Under the pieces are notes generated by a model. It was not told where the DNA came from. It saw only the letters and a list, made by a program, of their open reading frames with translations, and ran no database searches. A DNA stretch of 64,000 bases, taken from assembly GCA_025055115.1 (NCBI GenBank), contig JANWYJ010000013.1, forward strand, positions 62,001 through 126,000. Direction: 5' to 3'. This document shows, in pieces, positions 33,427-42,732 of this stretch. Position 1 is the stretch's first letter. Each line of letters begins with the position of its first letter. A program made the position numbers and the translations under genes. Source of the stretch: Gemmata sp. (GTDB lineage: Bacteria; Planctomycetota; Planctomycetia; Gemmatales; Gemmataceae).

Positions 33427-34642
33427 ACAAATGTTGCGCTCCGCGGATGAAGATTTCCCCATCCGAAAACGCCGGGGACGCGAAAACCTTCTCACCCAGA
33501 GGGTTTTTGGCCAACAGTTCATACTCCTCGCTGGCTTTCAAGACATAAGTGACGCCTTCGTCAGAAGTTAGGTAAATACGCCCATCGGCAACGACCGCCG
33601 AGGCGTGATGCTTGGAGCGGCTGAGCTGTTCTTGCCAGAAGAGTTTTCCGGTTTTGACATCCCAACAGCTGGCCCGGCCGCGATCGTCAACCAAATACAA
33701 TCGACCTTGGTACGCTACGGGCGAGGGCACATAACCACCTTCATTCTTCACCGACCAGGCCACATGCGTCTTGGTGACATTGCCGCGGCCATCAGGTCGA
33801 ATCGCCATGATCCAATGGACGGGAAACCCTGCGGTCAAAAGGATCAGGCCATCATGGGCCACCACACTGGAGACGAACTGTTCGGTAGGGCCATCGACGA
33901 TCCACCATTGTTCACCGGTCGCGGGGTTGTAGCTCGCGACACATTTACTGCCAGTCAGCACCATCTGTTTTCTGCCGGCAACATCCACAATCACGGGAGG
34001 GCAATAGGAACGGAGCTTGTTGGGGCGGTCGATGCGCCATTTTTCCTCGCCGGTGGTTTTGTCGAGAGCGACGATATAGGCTGATTTTCCACTGGGGGCG
34101 TCTTGATCGGCGTTGATAATGACGAGGTCGCGATACAGCAGCGGTGAACTGCAAAAGCCGTGGACCGAGTGGAACTCACCGGGGTTTTTCTGCCAAATCA
34201 ACTGACCCGCGTAGTCGTAGCAGTACACCCGCAATTGCGGGGCGTCGAGGAATGTCACGTAGATGTAACGACCGTCGGTCGCGGGGGTGGAGCTGGCCCA
34301 GCTATTTTCGGTATGCTTGCGTTCGAGGGGGGAGACCAAAACCGTTTTCTTCCACAGCAGCTGGCCGTTTTGACGATCAACGCAGTACAGCATTCGGGCC
34401 TTGTCGGCTTCTTCACAACCGGTAACGAACACCCGGCCATTGCAAACGATGGGCGAAGAATGACCACTCCCTGGTAACTCCAACTTCCAGCGGACATGGT
34501 CCGTCGCATTCCACTTGAGGGGGAAGCCTTGATCGGTCACGGTACCGTCAGAACGGGGGCCACGCCAGCTAGGCCAATCTTCGGCGAATGCTGGATTGAT
34601 GCCGAGGCAAACGATCCCCACAAGAGCGAAACGCGCCACCAT
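33413..34642 (-). CDS. Secreted PQQ-like beta-propeller protein
   Basis: A 409-residue protein from ATG 34642 (GGGAG ten bases upstream); the frame extends further but only with non-signal sequence. A signal peptide (ARFALVGIVCLGINPAFA) precedes DWPSWRGPRSDG, a common start of planctomycete PQQ-like propellers. Repeats such as RVFVTGCEEADKARMLYCVDRQNGQLLWKK, SAYIVALDKTTGEEKWRI and GRASCWDVKTGKLFWQE are the WD40/PQQ blades. No catalytic residues or cofactor evidence. It may be a scaffold or a quinoprotein-like protein outside the cytoplasm. Confidence 0.82.
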   Translation of the reverse strand: MVARFALVGIVCLGINPAFAEDWPSWRGPRSDGTVTDQGFPLKWNATDHVRWKLELPGSGHSSPIVCNGRVFVTGCEEADKARMLYCVDRQNGQLLWKKTVLVSPLERKHTENSWASSTPATDGRYIYVTFLDAPQLRVYCYDYAGQLIWQKNPGEFHSVHGFCSSPLLYRDLVIINADQDAPSGKSAYIVALDKTTGEEKWRIDRPNKLRSYCPPVIVDVAGRKQMVLTGSKCVASYNPATGEQWWIVDGPTEQFVSSVVAHDGLILLTAGFPVHWIMAIRPDGRGNVTKTHVAWSVKNEGGYVPSPVAYQGRLYLVDDRGRASCWDVKTGKLFWQEQLSRSKHHASAVVADGRIYLTSDEGVTYVLKASEEYELLAKNPLGEKVFASPAFSDGEIFIRGAQHLWCIK

Positions 34643-34816
34643 AGAACGAGAACTCCCTTCCACGGACGGAGTGTCAGATGCGGTTTTTTCTGCAGTCAGG
34701 CGATGAGAGACCATTGGGCGGGAAAACGGAACACAAAATCGCTGGCCGCGTTCCAATATTAGCAAGTTATTTGCTGTAGGATAGGGAATAGGGTGCGACC
34801 ACCGGGAGGTTAGAAC

Positions 34817-35347
34817 ATGCTCACGCGGCGTTTCCTGAAAACCGCCCTCGCTTTGGGACTTTTCAACGTCACGCTCTGGATGTGTGCGCTCGAGGATGCG
34901 GCTGCCAACGAGCGGCAAGAACAGGCCAAACAATACCTGGAGCAACTGCGAAAAGCCACCGATGCGAAAACGAAGGTCAAGGCGCTTCAGGGTTTAGGTG
35001 AACTTGGCCAAATCAAGAAATCGCTCATCACCGAGGCGTTGCCCGACATTTACAAGGCTGTCGAAGACAAAGACGCCGCGGTTCGGGCCGCAGCGGCGGA
35101 GACGTTGGGGAAAGCCGACGAACCGTACAGCAAAGCCGGACCGATCTTGGTGAAAATGCTCAAAGACGAAAAAGACGACGCAGTGAAAATCGGCGCTCTC
35201 CGCGGGTTAACCGCCCTCGGGCCAGCAGCCAAAGAGGCGGCCCCGGCGATTCGAGAGATCGTGAAAGCCACGATGGGCGACAAGAAGAGCAAGCTGGGCT
35301 TAGCCGCAAAAGATGCCCTCAAAGCCATCGGTGTCGGCAAACGGTGA
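34817..35347 (+). CDS. Exported HEAT-repeat protein
   Basis: A 176-residue protein with GGGAGG before the ATG and an N-terminal signal (LTRRFLKTALALGLFNVTLW..., possibly Tat). The mature part is helical HEAT/armadillo-like repeats: KVKALQGLGELGQ, DAAVRAAAAETLGKA, DAVKIGALRGLTALG and LAAKDALKAIG. Such repeats mediate protein contacts. It is divergent from the PQQ-like gene and separated by a short shared promoter region (34643-34816). Confidence 0.8.
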   Translation: MLTRRFLKTALALGLFNVTLWMCALEDAAANERQEQAKQYLEQLRKATDAKTKVKALQGLGELGQIKKSLITEALPDIYKAVEDKDAAVRAAAAETLGKADEPYSKAGPILVKMLKDEKDDAVKIGALRGLTALGPAAKEAAPAIREIVKATMGDKKSKLGLAAKDALKAIGVGKR

Positions 35348-35371
35348 CCTTGTAACGCTGGCCCCGTTGAC

Positions 35372-35526
35372 GTGCAGTCGCCCATTTCGTTGTCACAATC
35401 GGAATAAGCACGCAGTATCCACCTAAGCGCGCAGCATCACCGTCAGCGCTGCCGGGTACGGTACCAGTTAAAGTGCAGTCGCCCCGTATCTGAAGTGCAG
35501 TCGCCCCGTTCGTCGTCATGATCGGA
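35372..35526. repeat. Nested duplications in the HEAT downstream gap
   Basis: GTGCAGTCGCCC starts a unit at 35372-35403 that recurs at 35495-35526 (both end near ATCGGA). A shorter copy at 35471-35487 repeats at 35493-35509 (period 22). AAGCACGCAGTATC and AAGCGCGCAGCATC (from 35405 and 35425) form a third pair. The gap 35348-35599 has no gene. Confidence 0.85.
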
Positions 35527-35599
35527 GTCGTGGCGAGTCCCCTATAGCCACCGAGTGTCGAGCGAATACACTCATGGCAACCACCGCAAGGAGGGTGCC

Positions 35600-36958
35600 A
35601 TGAGTTCCTTCGATCGGCGGCAATTTCTGACTGCTTCTTCCGCTGCTTCGGTGTATCTTGCCACAAATCGCCCCCTCTTTTTTTCCTCGGTCAACGCAGC
35701 TGATACCTTGCGCACCCGCCCGCCGCGGCGAACCAAGCCAGCGGCCAAGAAAGTGGCTCTCTTGGCATCGACCTATCACTACTTGTCCCATGCCTACCAC
35801 ATTGCCGGTCGGTTCCTCCACGGTTACATCCGAGCTGGGGAACACCACTTCCCCGAATGGGGGATTGCTTCGGCTTACGTGGAGCAGGTGAAACCGGCAA
35901 CCGATCTGAGCCGCGAGTTAGCCGAACAGTTCAACTTCCGGCGGTCCGAGACTATCGAGGATGCTCTGACCCTTGGCACCGGCAAATTGGCCGTCGATGC
36001 CGTGCTTTTGATCTGCGAACATGGAGACTACAAATACAACGCCAAGGGCCAAAAACTCTATCCGCGGTATGAGTATTTCCAAGAAGTTGTGAAAGTCTTC
36101 GATAAGAGCGGCAAAACCGTCCCCGTTTTCTGCGATAAACACCTCAGCTACGATCGGAAACGCGCCGCCCAAATGGTGGCCCAGGCTCGCCAGATGAACT
36201 TTCCGCTCATGGCCGGTTCCTCGCTGCCAGTCACCTGGCGGCGCCCAGAGTTAGAATTCCCCGTGGGTACCCCCATCACCGAAGCCCTTGTCGCGTCTCG
36301 TGGAGAGCTGGAGATTTACGGTATTCACGCTCTGGAAGCTCTCCAGTGCATGGTGGAACGGCGTTTTGGTAAAGCCCAGCCACAACCCGCTCAACAGGGG
36401 GTGAAGGCTGTTACGTGTTTGCAAGGCGATGCCGTGTGGAAAGCCGGTGACGACGGCCGATGGTCGTGGGAGTTACTCGAACATGCTCTCGGCCGCAGTA
36501 TTTCGCGCAACGCTGGTGACATCCGCGATAACTGCCGACGCTTCCCTCGACCGATCACGTGGGGGAATTTTGTGAAAGGACCTATTGCATTCCTCATCGA
36601 ATACGCCGATGGCCTTCGGGCCACCGTGCTGCAATTGGACGGCCACGTGGCTGATGAAACCTTTGCGGCGCAAGTGAAAGGTGAAAAAAAGCCGCAATCA
36701 TGCTTGTTCTGGCTCCCGCCCCCTCCCGGCGCGGCCTTTCTGGAAGCTCTCAGCATGCACATTGAATCCTTCTTCACTTCGGGAAAGCCCCCCTACCCCG
36801 TCGAGCGCACACTCCTGACGGGGGGCATTCTCGATTATGCTCTCGAATCCCGCGTTCGAGACTGCCAACGGCTCGAAACTCCCGATTTGGATATTCGCTA
36901 CGATCCCCCCACCGAAAGCGGCTTCCTGCGCGGCGACTATGCCCAACCCGTGAAATAA
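35600..36958 (+). CDS. Tat-exported Gfo/Idh/MocA-like protein of unknown function
   Basis: A 452-residue protein from ATG 35600 (AAGGAGG upstream). DRRQFLTASSAASVYL is a twin-arginine signal. KPAAKKVALLASTYHYLSHAYHIAGRFLHGY starts a possible dinucleotide-type domain, and CDKHLSYDRKRAAQMVAQARQMNFPLMAGSSLPVTWR recalls the nucleotide-binding half of Gfo/Idh/MocA enzymes, but no GxGxxG loop is seen. Families like this are common and uncharacterised in planctomycetes. It probably acts on a carbohydrate in the periplasm. Confidence 0.6.
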   Translation: MSSFDRRQFLTASSAASVYLATNRPLFFSSVNAADTLRTRPPRRTKPAAKKVALLASTYHYLSHAYHIAGRFLHGYIRAGEHHFPEWGIASAYVEQVKPATDLSRELAEQFNFRRSETIEDALTLGTGKLAVDAVLLICEHGDYKYNAKGQKLYPRYEYFQEVVKVFDKSGKTVPVFCDKHLSYDRKRAAQMVAQARQMNFPLMAGSSLPVTWRRPELEFPVGTPITEALVASRGELEIYGIHALEALQCMVERRFGKAQPQPAQQGVKAVTCLQGDAVWKAGDDGRWSWELLEHALGRSISRNAGDIRDNCRRFPRPITWGNFVKGPIAFLIEYADGLRATVLQLDGHVADETFAAQVKGEKKPQSCLFWLPPPPGAAFLEALSMHIESFFTSGKPPYPVERTLLTGGILDYALESRVRDCQRLETPDLDIRYDPPTESGFLRGDYAQPVK

Positions 36959-37255
36959 CATCACGACAACAACCTTCAGAAGCCAACGAGCGTCCGATTG
37001 TCGCAACAAGTATCCTTACAATTGGCTCACGGAAATAACCGCCTGGACACAATCCGAACAGGAAGAATTCACCCCCGGATGATCTCGTTTTGTCCTCACC
37101 GGATTCTCATTGAGTTCTGGAGTTGTCGCGGTATAATGTGAGGTTAGTAACCAGCCGTAGTTCACCCCAACCTGAATTCGACAGTAGCCCGCTGTCGATG
37201 TTCTCCGCCGAAGCAACTTCGAACCGCCCCACCTGTTTGGTTCATGGAGTGCTGA

Positions 37256-39649
37256 ATGGGATTGCGCACCACGCTGACACTCAGTTGTGTGGCTGTCCTG
37301 ATGAGTACCGTCAGCGCTTTTGCCACGTGGCTGTGGTGGAGCCGCGCCGCGGTACCTCCCAACGCTCTTCCCCAGCCCACGCTTGAGCAACCGCCGGCCA
37401 ACGCTCCCGCGGCCACCGATGACACATTCCCGAAAAAGGTTCTGCCGTTTCTGAAAAAATACTGCCTGGATTGCCATAGCGGTGATCGCGCCAAGGGCGG
37501 TTTGGCCCTGGAAGTTTACGTCAGCGAAGCCCATGCCCGCAAGGACCGCAAAAATTGGCTGGCTGTTCAACATGTCATCGCTGCTGGCGAAATGCCGCCG
37601 AAAAATAAGCCACAACCATCCAAAGAGGAAAAAGAATTCATCCTCCATTGGATCGAAAGCGTACTCACCTACGTCGATTGCTCCCCCCACGTTCCCAAAG
37701 ACCCCGGACGGGTGACGATCCGTCGGCTCAATCGGGCCGAGTACAACAACACCATTCGCGATCTGTGCGGCGTCGATTTCAAACCCGCGGACGACTTCCC
37801 CGCCGACGATGTGGGCTACGGTTTCGATAACATCGGCGATGTCCTTTCCATCCAACCGATTCTATTGGAGAAATATCTGGTCGCGGCTGACCAGATTCTG
37901 GACAAAGCTCTGGCGATGCCCCACGTTGTACCGCCCAGTAAGCAGAGTTTTGGACCACAACCCATCCAAGTGAATCCCCGGTCCGCGAAGATTCTCGAAC
38001 CACGGCGGCGGATTATTTTCACCACCGCGGGTACCGGAAGCATCGAGCGTTTCCATTTCCCCGCTGAAGGCGACTACAAAATCCGCTTCCGTGGCTGGGG
38101 CACGAATGTTGGCGGGGAATTTCCCAAGGTGAATCTGATTGTGGATGGCAAGGAACTCCGGTCGTTCACCGTCGAGGCTCCGGCCAGCCAACCGCGCACT
38201 TACGAAACCACAGCCCGCTACACCGCCGGCGAGCGCAAAATCCAAGTGGCCTTCACCAATGCGTTCGAAGATAAGGAAACCAAGAAGTTCCGCGAATTCG
38301 GTCTGGAGGCCATCGAGATTGAGGGGCCGTTCAACGCCGCGCCGCCCCCCGAACCGGCTTCCGTGAAGTTGGTGCTTGTCGCACGCCCCGGTCCTCAGCT
38401 CGACGCCCGCGCGGCGGCAGAAAAAGTCTTGGCCAACTTCGCCCGTCGCGCCTACCGCCGACCGGTGAAACCGGAAGAAGTGGCTCGGTTGCTGAAACTC
38501 TACGATATCGCCACGCAGCAGGGCGAACCCTTCCCCAGTGCGATCAAACTTCCCCTGAAAGCGATTCTGGTGTCGCCCCACTTCCTCTTCCGGATTGAGG
38601 AAGATCCCAAAAATCCCAACGACATCCGCATCCTCAACGATTTTGAATTAGCCACCCGGCTGAGCTATTTCCTGTGGTCGTCCATGCCCGATGAGGAGCT
38701 ATTCACCCTCGCCGAACAGGGACGATTGCGGCAACCCGGTGTTTTGGAAGCCCAAATCCGCCGTATGCTCAAGGACCCCAAATCCAAAGCCTTGGCCGAA
38801 AACTTCGCGGCCCAATGGCTTGAACTCCGGAAAATCCCGACACTGGCACCTGACAAAGGCTATTACCCCACCTGGGATGAAGAACTCCGAACAGCCATCA
38901 TCCGCGAAGCCGAATACTTCTTCGATTATGTCGTTCAGAAAGATCGACCGATTCTCGACTTTCTCGACGCCGATTATACCTTCGTCAATGAGCGTTTGGC
39001 GAAGCATTATGGGATCAGTGGTGTCAGCGGCCCAGCCTTCCGCAAGGTGCAATGGCCCGATAACCGCCGCGGTGGTGTCATCACTATGGCCAGCACCATG
39101 ACGATCACCTCCAACCCAACGCGCACCAGCCCCGTCAAACGCGGCAAGTGGATCCTCGAGAATATCCTCGGCACGCCGCCGCCACCGCCGGCCCCCGATG
39201 TGCCCGAACTGCCCCCCACCGGGCAACTCAAAGGCACCCTCCGACAACAAATGGAACAACACCGGGCCGACCCCAATTGTGCCATCTGCCACAACAAGCT
39301 CGACCCCCTCGGTTTTGGCTTGGAAAATTTCGACGGCATAGGGGCTTGGCGGACCCTTGACAACAAAAAGCCTATCGATGCCTCAGGCGAACTACCAGGC
39401 GGGCTGAAGTTCGATGGGCCAGCGCAATTGCGCCAGATTCTGCTGACCAAAGCGGACCAATTCCGCACCTGTTTTGCCGAAAAATTACTGACATTCGCCC
39501 TCGGTCGCGGTTTAGAATACTATGACAAATGCGCTGTGGATGAAATCGTCAAGGCTGGCAAAACCCACAGCGATGCTTTCTCCGCCTATGTGATCGCGAT
39601 CGCCCAATCCGATCCATTCCAAAAACGGAAAGGGAAACGGAGCGACTGA
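37256..39649 (+). CDS. Planctomycete DUF1592 multidomain haem-c protein
   Basis: A 797-residue protein with GGAG before the ATG and an N-terminal membrane anchor. A single haem-c site CLDCHSGDRAKGGL lies near residue 70. Then come DUF1587 (VTIRRLNRAEYNNTIRDLCGVDF), a carbohydrate-binding-like segment (about 250-370), DUF1592/1595 (FARRAYRRPVKPEEVARLL, LSYFLWSSMPDEELFTLA), DUF1588 (TSPVKRGKWILENILGTPPPPP, CAICHNKLDPLGFGLENFD) and DUF1585 (FAEKLLTFALGRGLEYYD). This is the classic planctomycete DUF1592 protein; role unproven, probably periplasmic polymer breakdown or redox chemistry. It pairs with the DUF1552 gene. Confidence 0.92.
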   Translation: MGLRTTLTLSCVAVLMSTVSAFATWLWWSRAAVPPNALPQPTLEQPPANAPAATDDTFPKKVLPFLKKYCLDCHSGDRAKGGLALEVYVSEAHARKDRKNWLAVQHVIAAGEMPPKNKPQPSKEEKEFILHWIESVLTYVDCSPHVPKDPGRVTIRRLNRAEYNNTIRDLCGVDFKPADDFPADDVGYGFDNIGDVLSIQPILLEKYLVAADQILDKALAMPHVVPPSKQSFGPQPIQVNPRSAKILEPRRRIIFTTAGTGSIERFHFPAEGDYKIRFRGWGTNVGGEFPKVNLIVDGKELRSFTVEAPASQPRTYETTARYTAGERKIQVAFTNAFEDKETKKFREFGLEAIEIEGPFNAAPPPEPASVKLVLVARPGPQLDARAAAEKVLANFARRAYRRPVKPEEVARLLKLYDIATQQGEPFPSAIKLPLKAILVSPHFLFRIEEDPKNPNDIRILNDFELATRLSYFLWSSMPDEELFTLAEQGRLRQPGVLEAQIRRMLKDPKSKALAENFAAQWLELRKIPTLAPDKGYYPTWDEELRTAIIREAEYFFDYVVQKDRPILDFLDADYTFVNERLAKHYGISGVSGPAFRKVQWPDNRRGGVITMASTMTITSNPTRTSPVKRGKWILENILGTPPPPPAPDVPELPPTGQLKGTLRQQMEQHRADPNCAICHNKLDPLGFGLENFDGIGAWRTLDNKKPIDASGELPGGLKFDGPAQLRQILLTKADQFRTCFAEKLLTFALGRGLEYYDKCAVDEIVKAGKTHSDAFSAYVIAIAQSDPFQKRKGKRSD

Positions 39650-39734
39650 CGCGACGACCGTTGTGACGGCTCGGAAAATGTCTCACGCCGCATGCCTTGA
39701 GCATGCTTCCTTCTCAAGTGGAGAATCGCTGCCG

Positions 39735-41093
39735 ATGCAAACGATGATCACCCGCCGCACAGCTCTCAAGGGCTTTGGTACCGTGGTGGCCCTGCCCTTC
39801 CTCGAATCCTTGGCCACCGCCGCGCCAGCGACGCAGAGTACGGAAATTCCCCGCCGCCTGGCCTTTGTCTACGTTCCCAATGGCGTCAATATGGCCACCT
39901 GGCGCCAGCCCTTCGCCGATGGGAAAATCCAAGAATTGACCGGTATTCTCCAACCGCTCAATCCGTTCAAGGAATATGTGACCATTCTCAATGGGTTGGC
40001 CTGCGATAAAGCGCGCCCCAATGGCGATGGTCCTGGCGACCATGCCCGTGCCATGGCCGCGTTTTTGACCGGTTGCCAGCCCCGCAAAACCCACGGTGCC
40101 GACATCAAAGTGGGCATCTCGGCCGACCAATTCGTAGCCCAGAGCATCGGTCACAAAACCCGCTTCCCCTCGCTGGAACTGGGCATCGAACGCGGCGGCA
40201 GCTCTGGCAGCTGCGACTCAGGCTATTCCTGTGCTTATTCCCACAACCTCTCGTGGCGGAATGAATCAACTCCCAACGCCAAGGAAGTTGATCCCAAAGC
40301 GGTCTTCGACCGGCTCTTCGCTGGCCATGATCCGGCTGAACTCGCCGCCGCCCGGGCCAAACGTGAACTGTACAACAAAAGCGTTCTCGACTTCGTGCTC
40401 GAAGATGCCAAAGACCTCAGCAAAACCCTGGGTTCCGGTGATCAACGCAAACTCGACGAATATCTCAGCAGCGTCCGCGAATTGGAACAACAAATCCAAA
40501 AAGCCCACGCCGCAACAAAAGCAGCACCCAAACCCAACATGCCAGTACCACCCGCCGAGCGCGATCATTACTGGCGTGAGCGCTACCAAGAACATGTTCG
40601 CCTCATGTGTGACTTGCTCGCGGTAGCCTTCCAAACCGACCTCACCCGGGTCGCCACCTTCCCCTTCGCGAACGAAGGCAGCAATCGGCCCTACAAGATG
40701 ATCGAAGTGGCCGAAGGCCATCACGACCTGTCCCACCACGGCAACGATGCCAAGAAACTGGATAAGATCACGAAGATCAATCTCTTCCACATGGAGCAAT
40801 TCGCCTATTTCCTCAGCAAGTTGCACAGCATCCGAGAAGCTAACGGGACGACACTCCTGGATAACGTCATGATCGTTTATGGGAGTGGCAATGGCGACGG
40901 CAATCGCCACAACCATGACGACCTGCCCATCCTGCTGGTGGGCAAAGGGGGTGGCACTATTAACAGCGGTCGGCAAATCACCTTTGCCCGCCGACCCGAA
41001 ATTCCCCTCACCAATCTCTACCTGGCACTCTTCGAGCGCATGGGCGTTTCGGCAAAATCCTTTGGCGATAGCACCGGGGTTCTCAAAATCTGA
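39735..41093 (+). CDS. Tat-exported DUF1552 protein
   Basis: A 452-residue protein from ATG 39735. MITRRTALKGFGTVVALPFLESL is a twin-arginine signal; RRLAFVYVPNGVNMATWRQP, GDGPGDHARAMAAFLTGCQPRKTHGADIKVGIS, LQEL-type coiled region, DLTRVATFPFANEGSNR and LLDNVMIVYGSGNGDGNRHNHDDLPILLVGKGGG are DUF1552 landmarks. It is a sulfatase/alkaline-phosphatase-fold relative of unknown activity that nearly always travels with a DUF1592 partner, as here (about 85 bases apart). Confidence 0.9.
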   Translation: MQTMITRRTALKGFGTVVALPFLESLATAAPATQSTEIPRRLAFVYVPNGVNMATWRQPFADGKIQELTGILQPLNPFKEYVTILNGLACDKARPNGDGPGDHARAMAAFLTGCQPRKTHGADIKVGISADQFVAQSIGHKTRFPSLELGIERGGSSGSCDSGYSCAYSHNLSWRNESTPNAKEVDPKAVFDRLFAGHDPAELAAARAKRELYNKSVLDFVLEDAKDLSKTLGSGDQRKLDEYLSSVRELEQQIQKAHAATKAAPKPNMPVPPAERDHYWRERYQEHVRLMCDLLAVAFQTDLTRVATFPFANEGSNRPYKMIEVAEGHHDLSHHGNDAKKLDKITKINLFHMEQFAYFLSKLHSIREANGTTLLDNVMIVYGSGNGDGNRHNHDDLPILLVGKGGGTINSGRQITFARRPEIPLTNLYLALFERMGVSAKSFGDSTGVLKI

Positions 41094-41136
41094 ATACGTC
41101 CTTCGCCGTAGCGTCTGGGTCGTCAGGTTCTCATCC

Positions 41137-41172
41137 ACGACCGGGGCAAGTTTGACCCCGGTCGTCTTTATT
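41137..41172 (+). terminator. Intrinsic terminator after the DUF1592/DUF1552 pair
   Basis: ACGACCGGGG (41137-41146) and CCCCGGTCGT (41156-41165) form a perfect 10-bp stem with a nine-base loop, followed by CTTTATT. The U-tract is short but on the coding strand, 44 bases after the stop. Confidence 0.75.
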
Positions 41173-41272
41173 GGGGGATGTTGTCTCTCCTCGCCGGTCG
41201 CGGTTGATTGATGCTGAAATCGTCCTCGGTTTATAATGCTTTCGTGAGTGCAGACCATTCCCAGGAAAGACA

Positions 41273-42685
41273 ATGACCGCACCCCGGCCCACGAACCTGC
41301 TCGAACTGCGCGCCAGTGGTTGGCAATCGCGATCGGTCAAATCTGAGCTGCGAGACAACTACCTGACCGCCTTGAAGGACGGCGCAACGCTCTTCCCCGG
41401 GATTGTGGGTTACGACGAGACTGTCATTCCCGAAATCAGCATCGCCATCCTCGCCGGGCACGACATGCTCTTTTTGGGCGAAAAAGGACAAGCCAAAAGT
41501 CGGCTCATGCGGTCACTGGTGCGGTTTCTCGATGAATACATCCCCTACCTCGATATTCCTGGCTGCCCCATTCACGAAGACCCCTACGCCCCCATCACGA
41601 AAATGGGGCGTGAGTACCTCCGCAATACCCCTGAATCGAATGTTCGCATCGCCTGGTGGCACCGGAACGACCGGTACGCGGAACGACTCGCCCCGGGCAC
41701 GAAATTCGCTGATATCATTGGCGAAATCGACCCCGCCAAATTGGCTGCCGGCACCAGCATGAGCGCTGAGGAAGCTCTGCACTTTGGACTGATTCCGCGG
41801 ATGCACCGCGGTATTTTTGCGATGAATGAGGTCCCCGAACTCGATGAACTGATTCAAGTGGGACTGTTCAACATTCTCGAAGAAAGAGATGTGCAAATTC
41901 GCGGCTATCCCATCCAATTTGATCTCGATGTCCTGATTTTGTTCAGTGCCAATCCCAGCACCTACAACCGCAGCGGGAAAGTCATCCCACAACTCAAAGA
42001 CCGCATCGGCTCTTTGATTCAAACGCACTATCCCCGGGAACGGGCGCTGGGCATTGAAATCATGGAGCAAGAAGCCGGCATCGACCTGGGGGGACCGTTC
42101 CCGGTGTTGGTTCCCTACTTCATGAAGGAGATCGTGGAACAAATCAGTATTTCCGCACGAAAAAGCAAGTATGTCGATCAGGCCAGCGGTGTCAGTGCCC
42201 GTTTCAGTATTGCCAATTACCGAACGATGATCGCCAGCGCTCGCCATCGCGGCGTACGGTTAGGGGAAAAACCGGCCGTTCCCCGCATCAGCGACCTGGG
42301 ACATCTCCCCACCTCCGCATTAGGGAAGTTAGAGCTGGACTTGATGGGTTCGCATCAGATGAATGAAAAACAGGTGCTCGAGGCCATCGTCGCGGATGCC
42401 ATCCGAACTGTCTTTGAAGAATATGTGGATACGCACGGTCTTGATGAAATCGCCGATGTGTTCAGCAAGGGAGTGAAAATTGAAGTCGGTGATATGCTGC
42501 CCAGCAGCGAATACGCCAAGCGGCTCAAACGGGTTCCCAAAGCCTGGGAAAAGGCTTTTGAAGTGAACGCCAGTGACTCCGAAGCCGTTCGCGCCAGCTG
42601 CGTGGAATTTATTCTCGCAGGTCTCTATGCCAGCGATCGCATCAGCCGAGCGACGCGCCACGGGCGCATCACATATGAGATTTAA
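41273..42685 (+). CDS. MoxR/ChlI-like AAA+ ATPase
   Basis: A 470-residue ATPase. Walker A is GEKGQAKS at 69-76 and Walker B-like [32 protein letters not shown] near 180-210, with sensor [12 protein letters not shown]. This is the helix-2-insert AAA+ group of magnesium-chelatase I and MoxR proteins. It is paired with a VWA-domain protein 36-48 bases downstream, as in MoxR/VWA chaperone-like systems. No other chlorophyll gene is present, so a Mg-chelatase role is unlikely. Base composition is like the chromosome, unlike the following genes. Confidence 0.85.
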   Translation: MTAPRPTNLLELRASGWQSRSVKSELRDNYLTALKDGATLFPGIVGYDETVIPEISIAILAGHDMLFLGEKGQAKSRLMRSLVRFLDEYIPYLDIPGCPIHEDPYAPITKMGREYLRNTPESNVRIAWWHRNDRYAERLAPGTKFADIIGEIDPAKLAAGTSMSAEEALHFGLIPRMHRGIFAMNEVPELDELIQVGLFNILEERDVQIRGYPIQFDLDVLILFSANPSTYNRSGKVIPQLKDRIGSLIQTHYPRERALGIEIMEQEAGIDLGGPFPVLVPYFMKEIVEQISISARKSKYVDQASGVSARFSIANYRTMIASARHRGVRLGEKPAVPRISDLGHLPTSALGKLELDLMGSHQMNEKQVLEAIVADAIRTVFEEYVDTHGLDEIADVFSKGVKIEVGDMLPSSEYAKRLKRVPKAWEKAFEVNASDSEAVRASCVEFILAGLYASDRISRATRHGRITYEI

Positions 42686-42732
42686 CTAATAGCCGGAAGA
42701 TTGATATCGATTCGCCACTATTGAGAAAAATC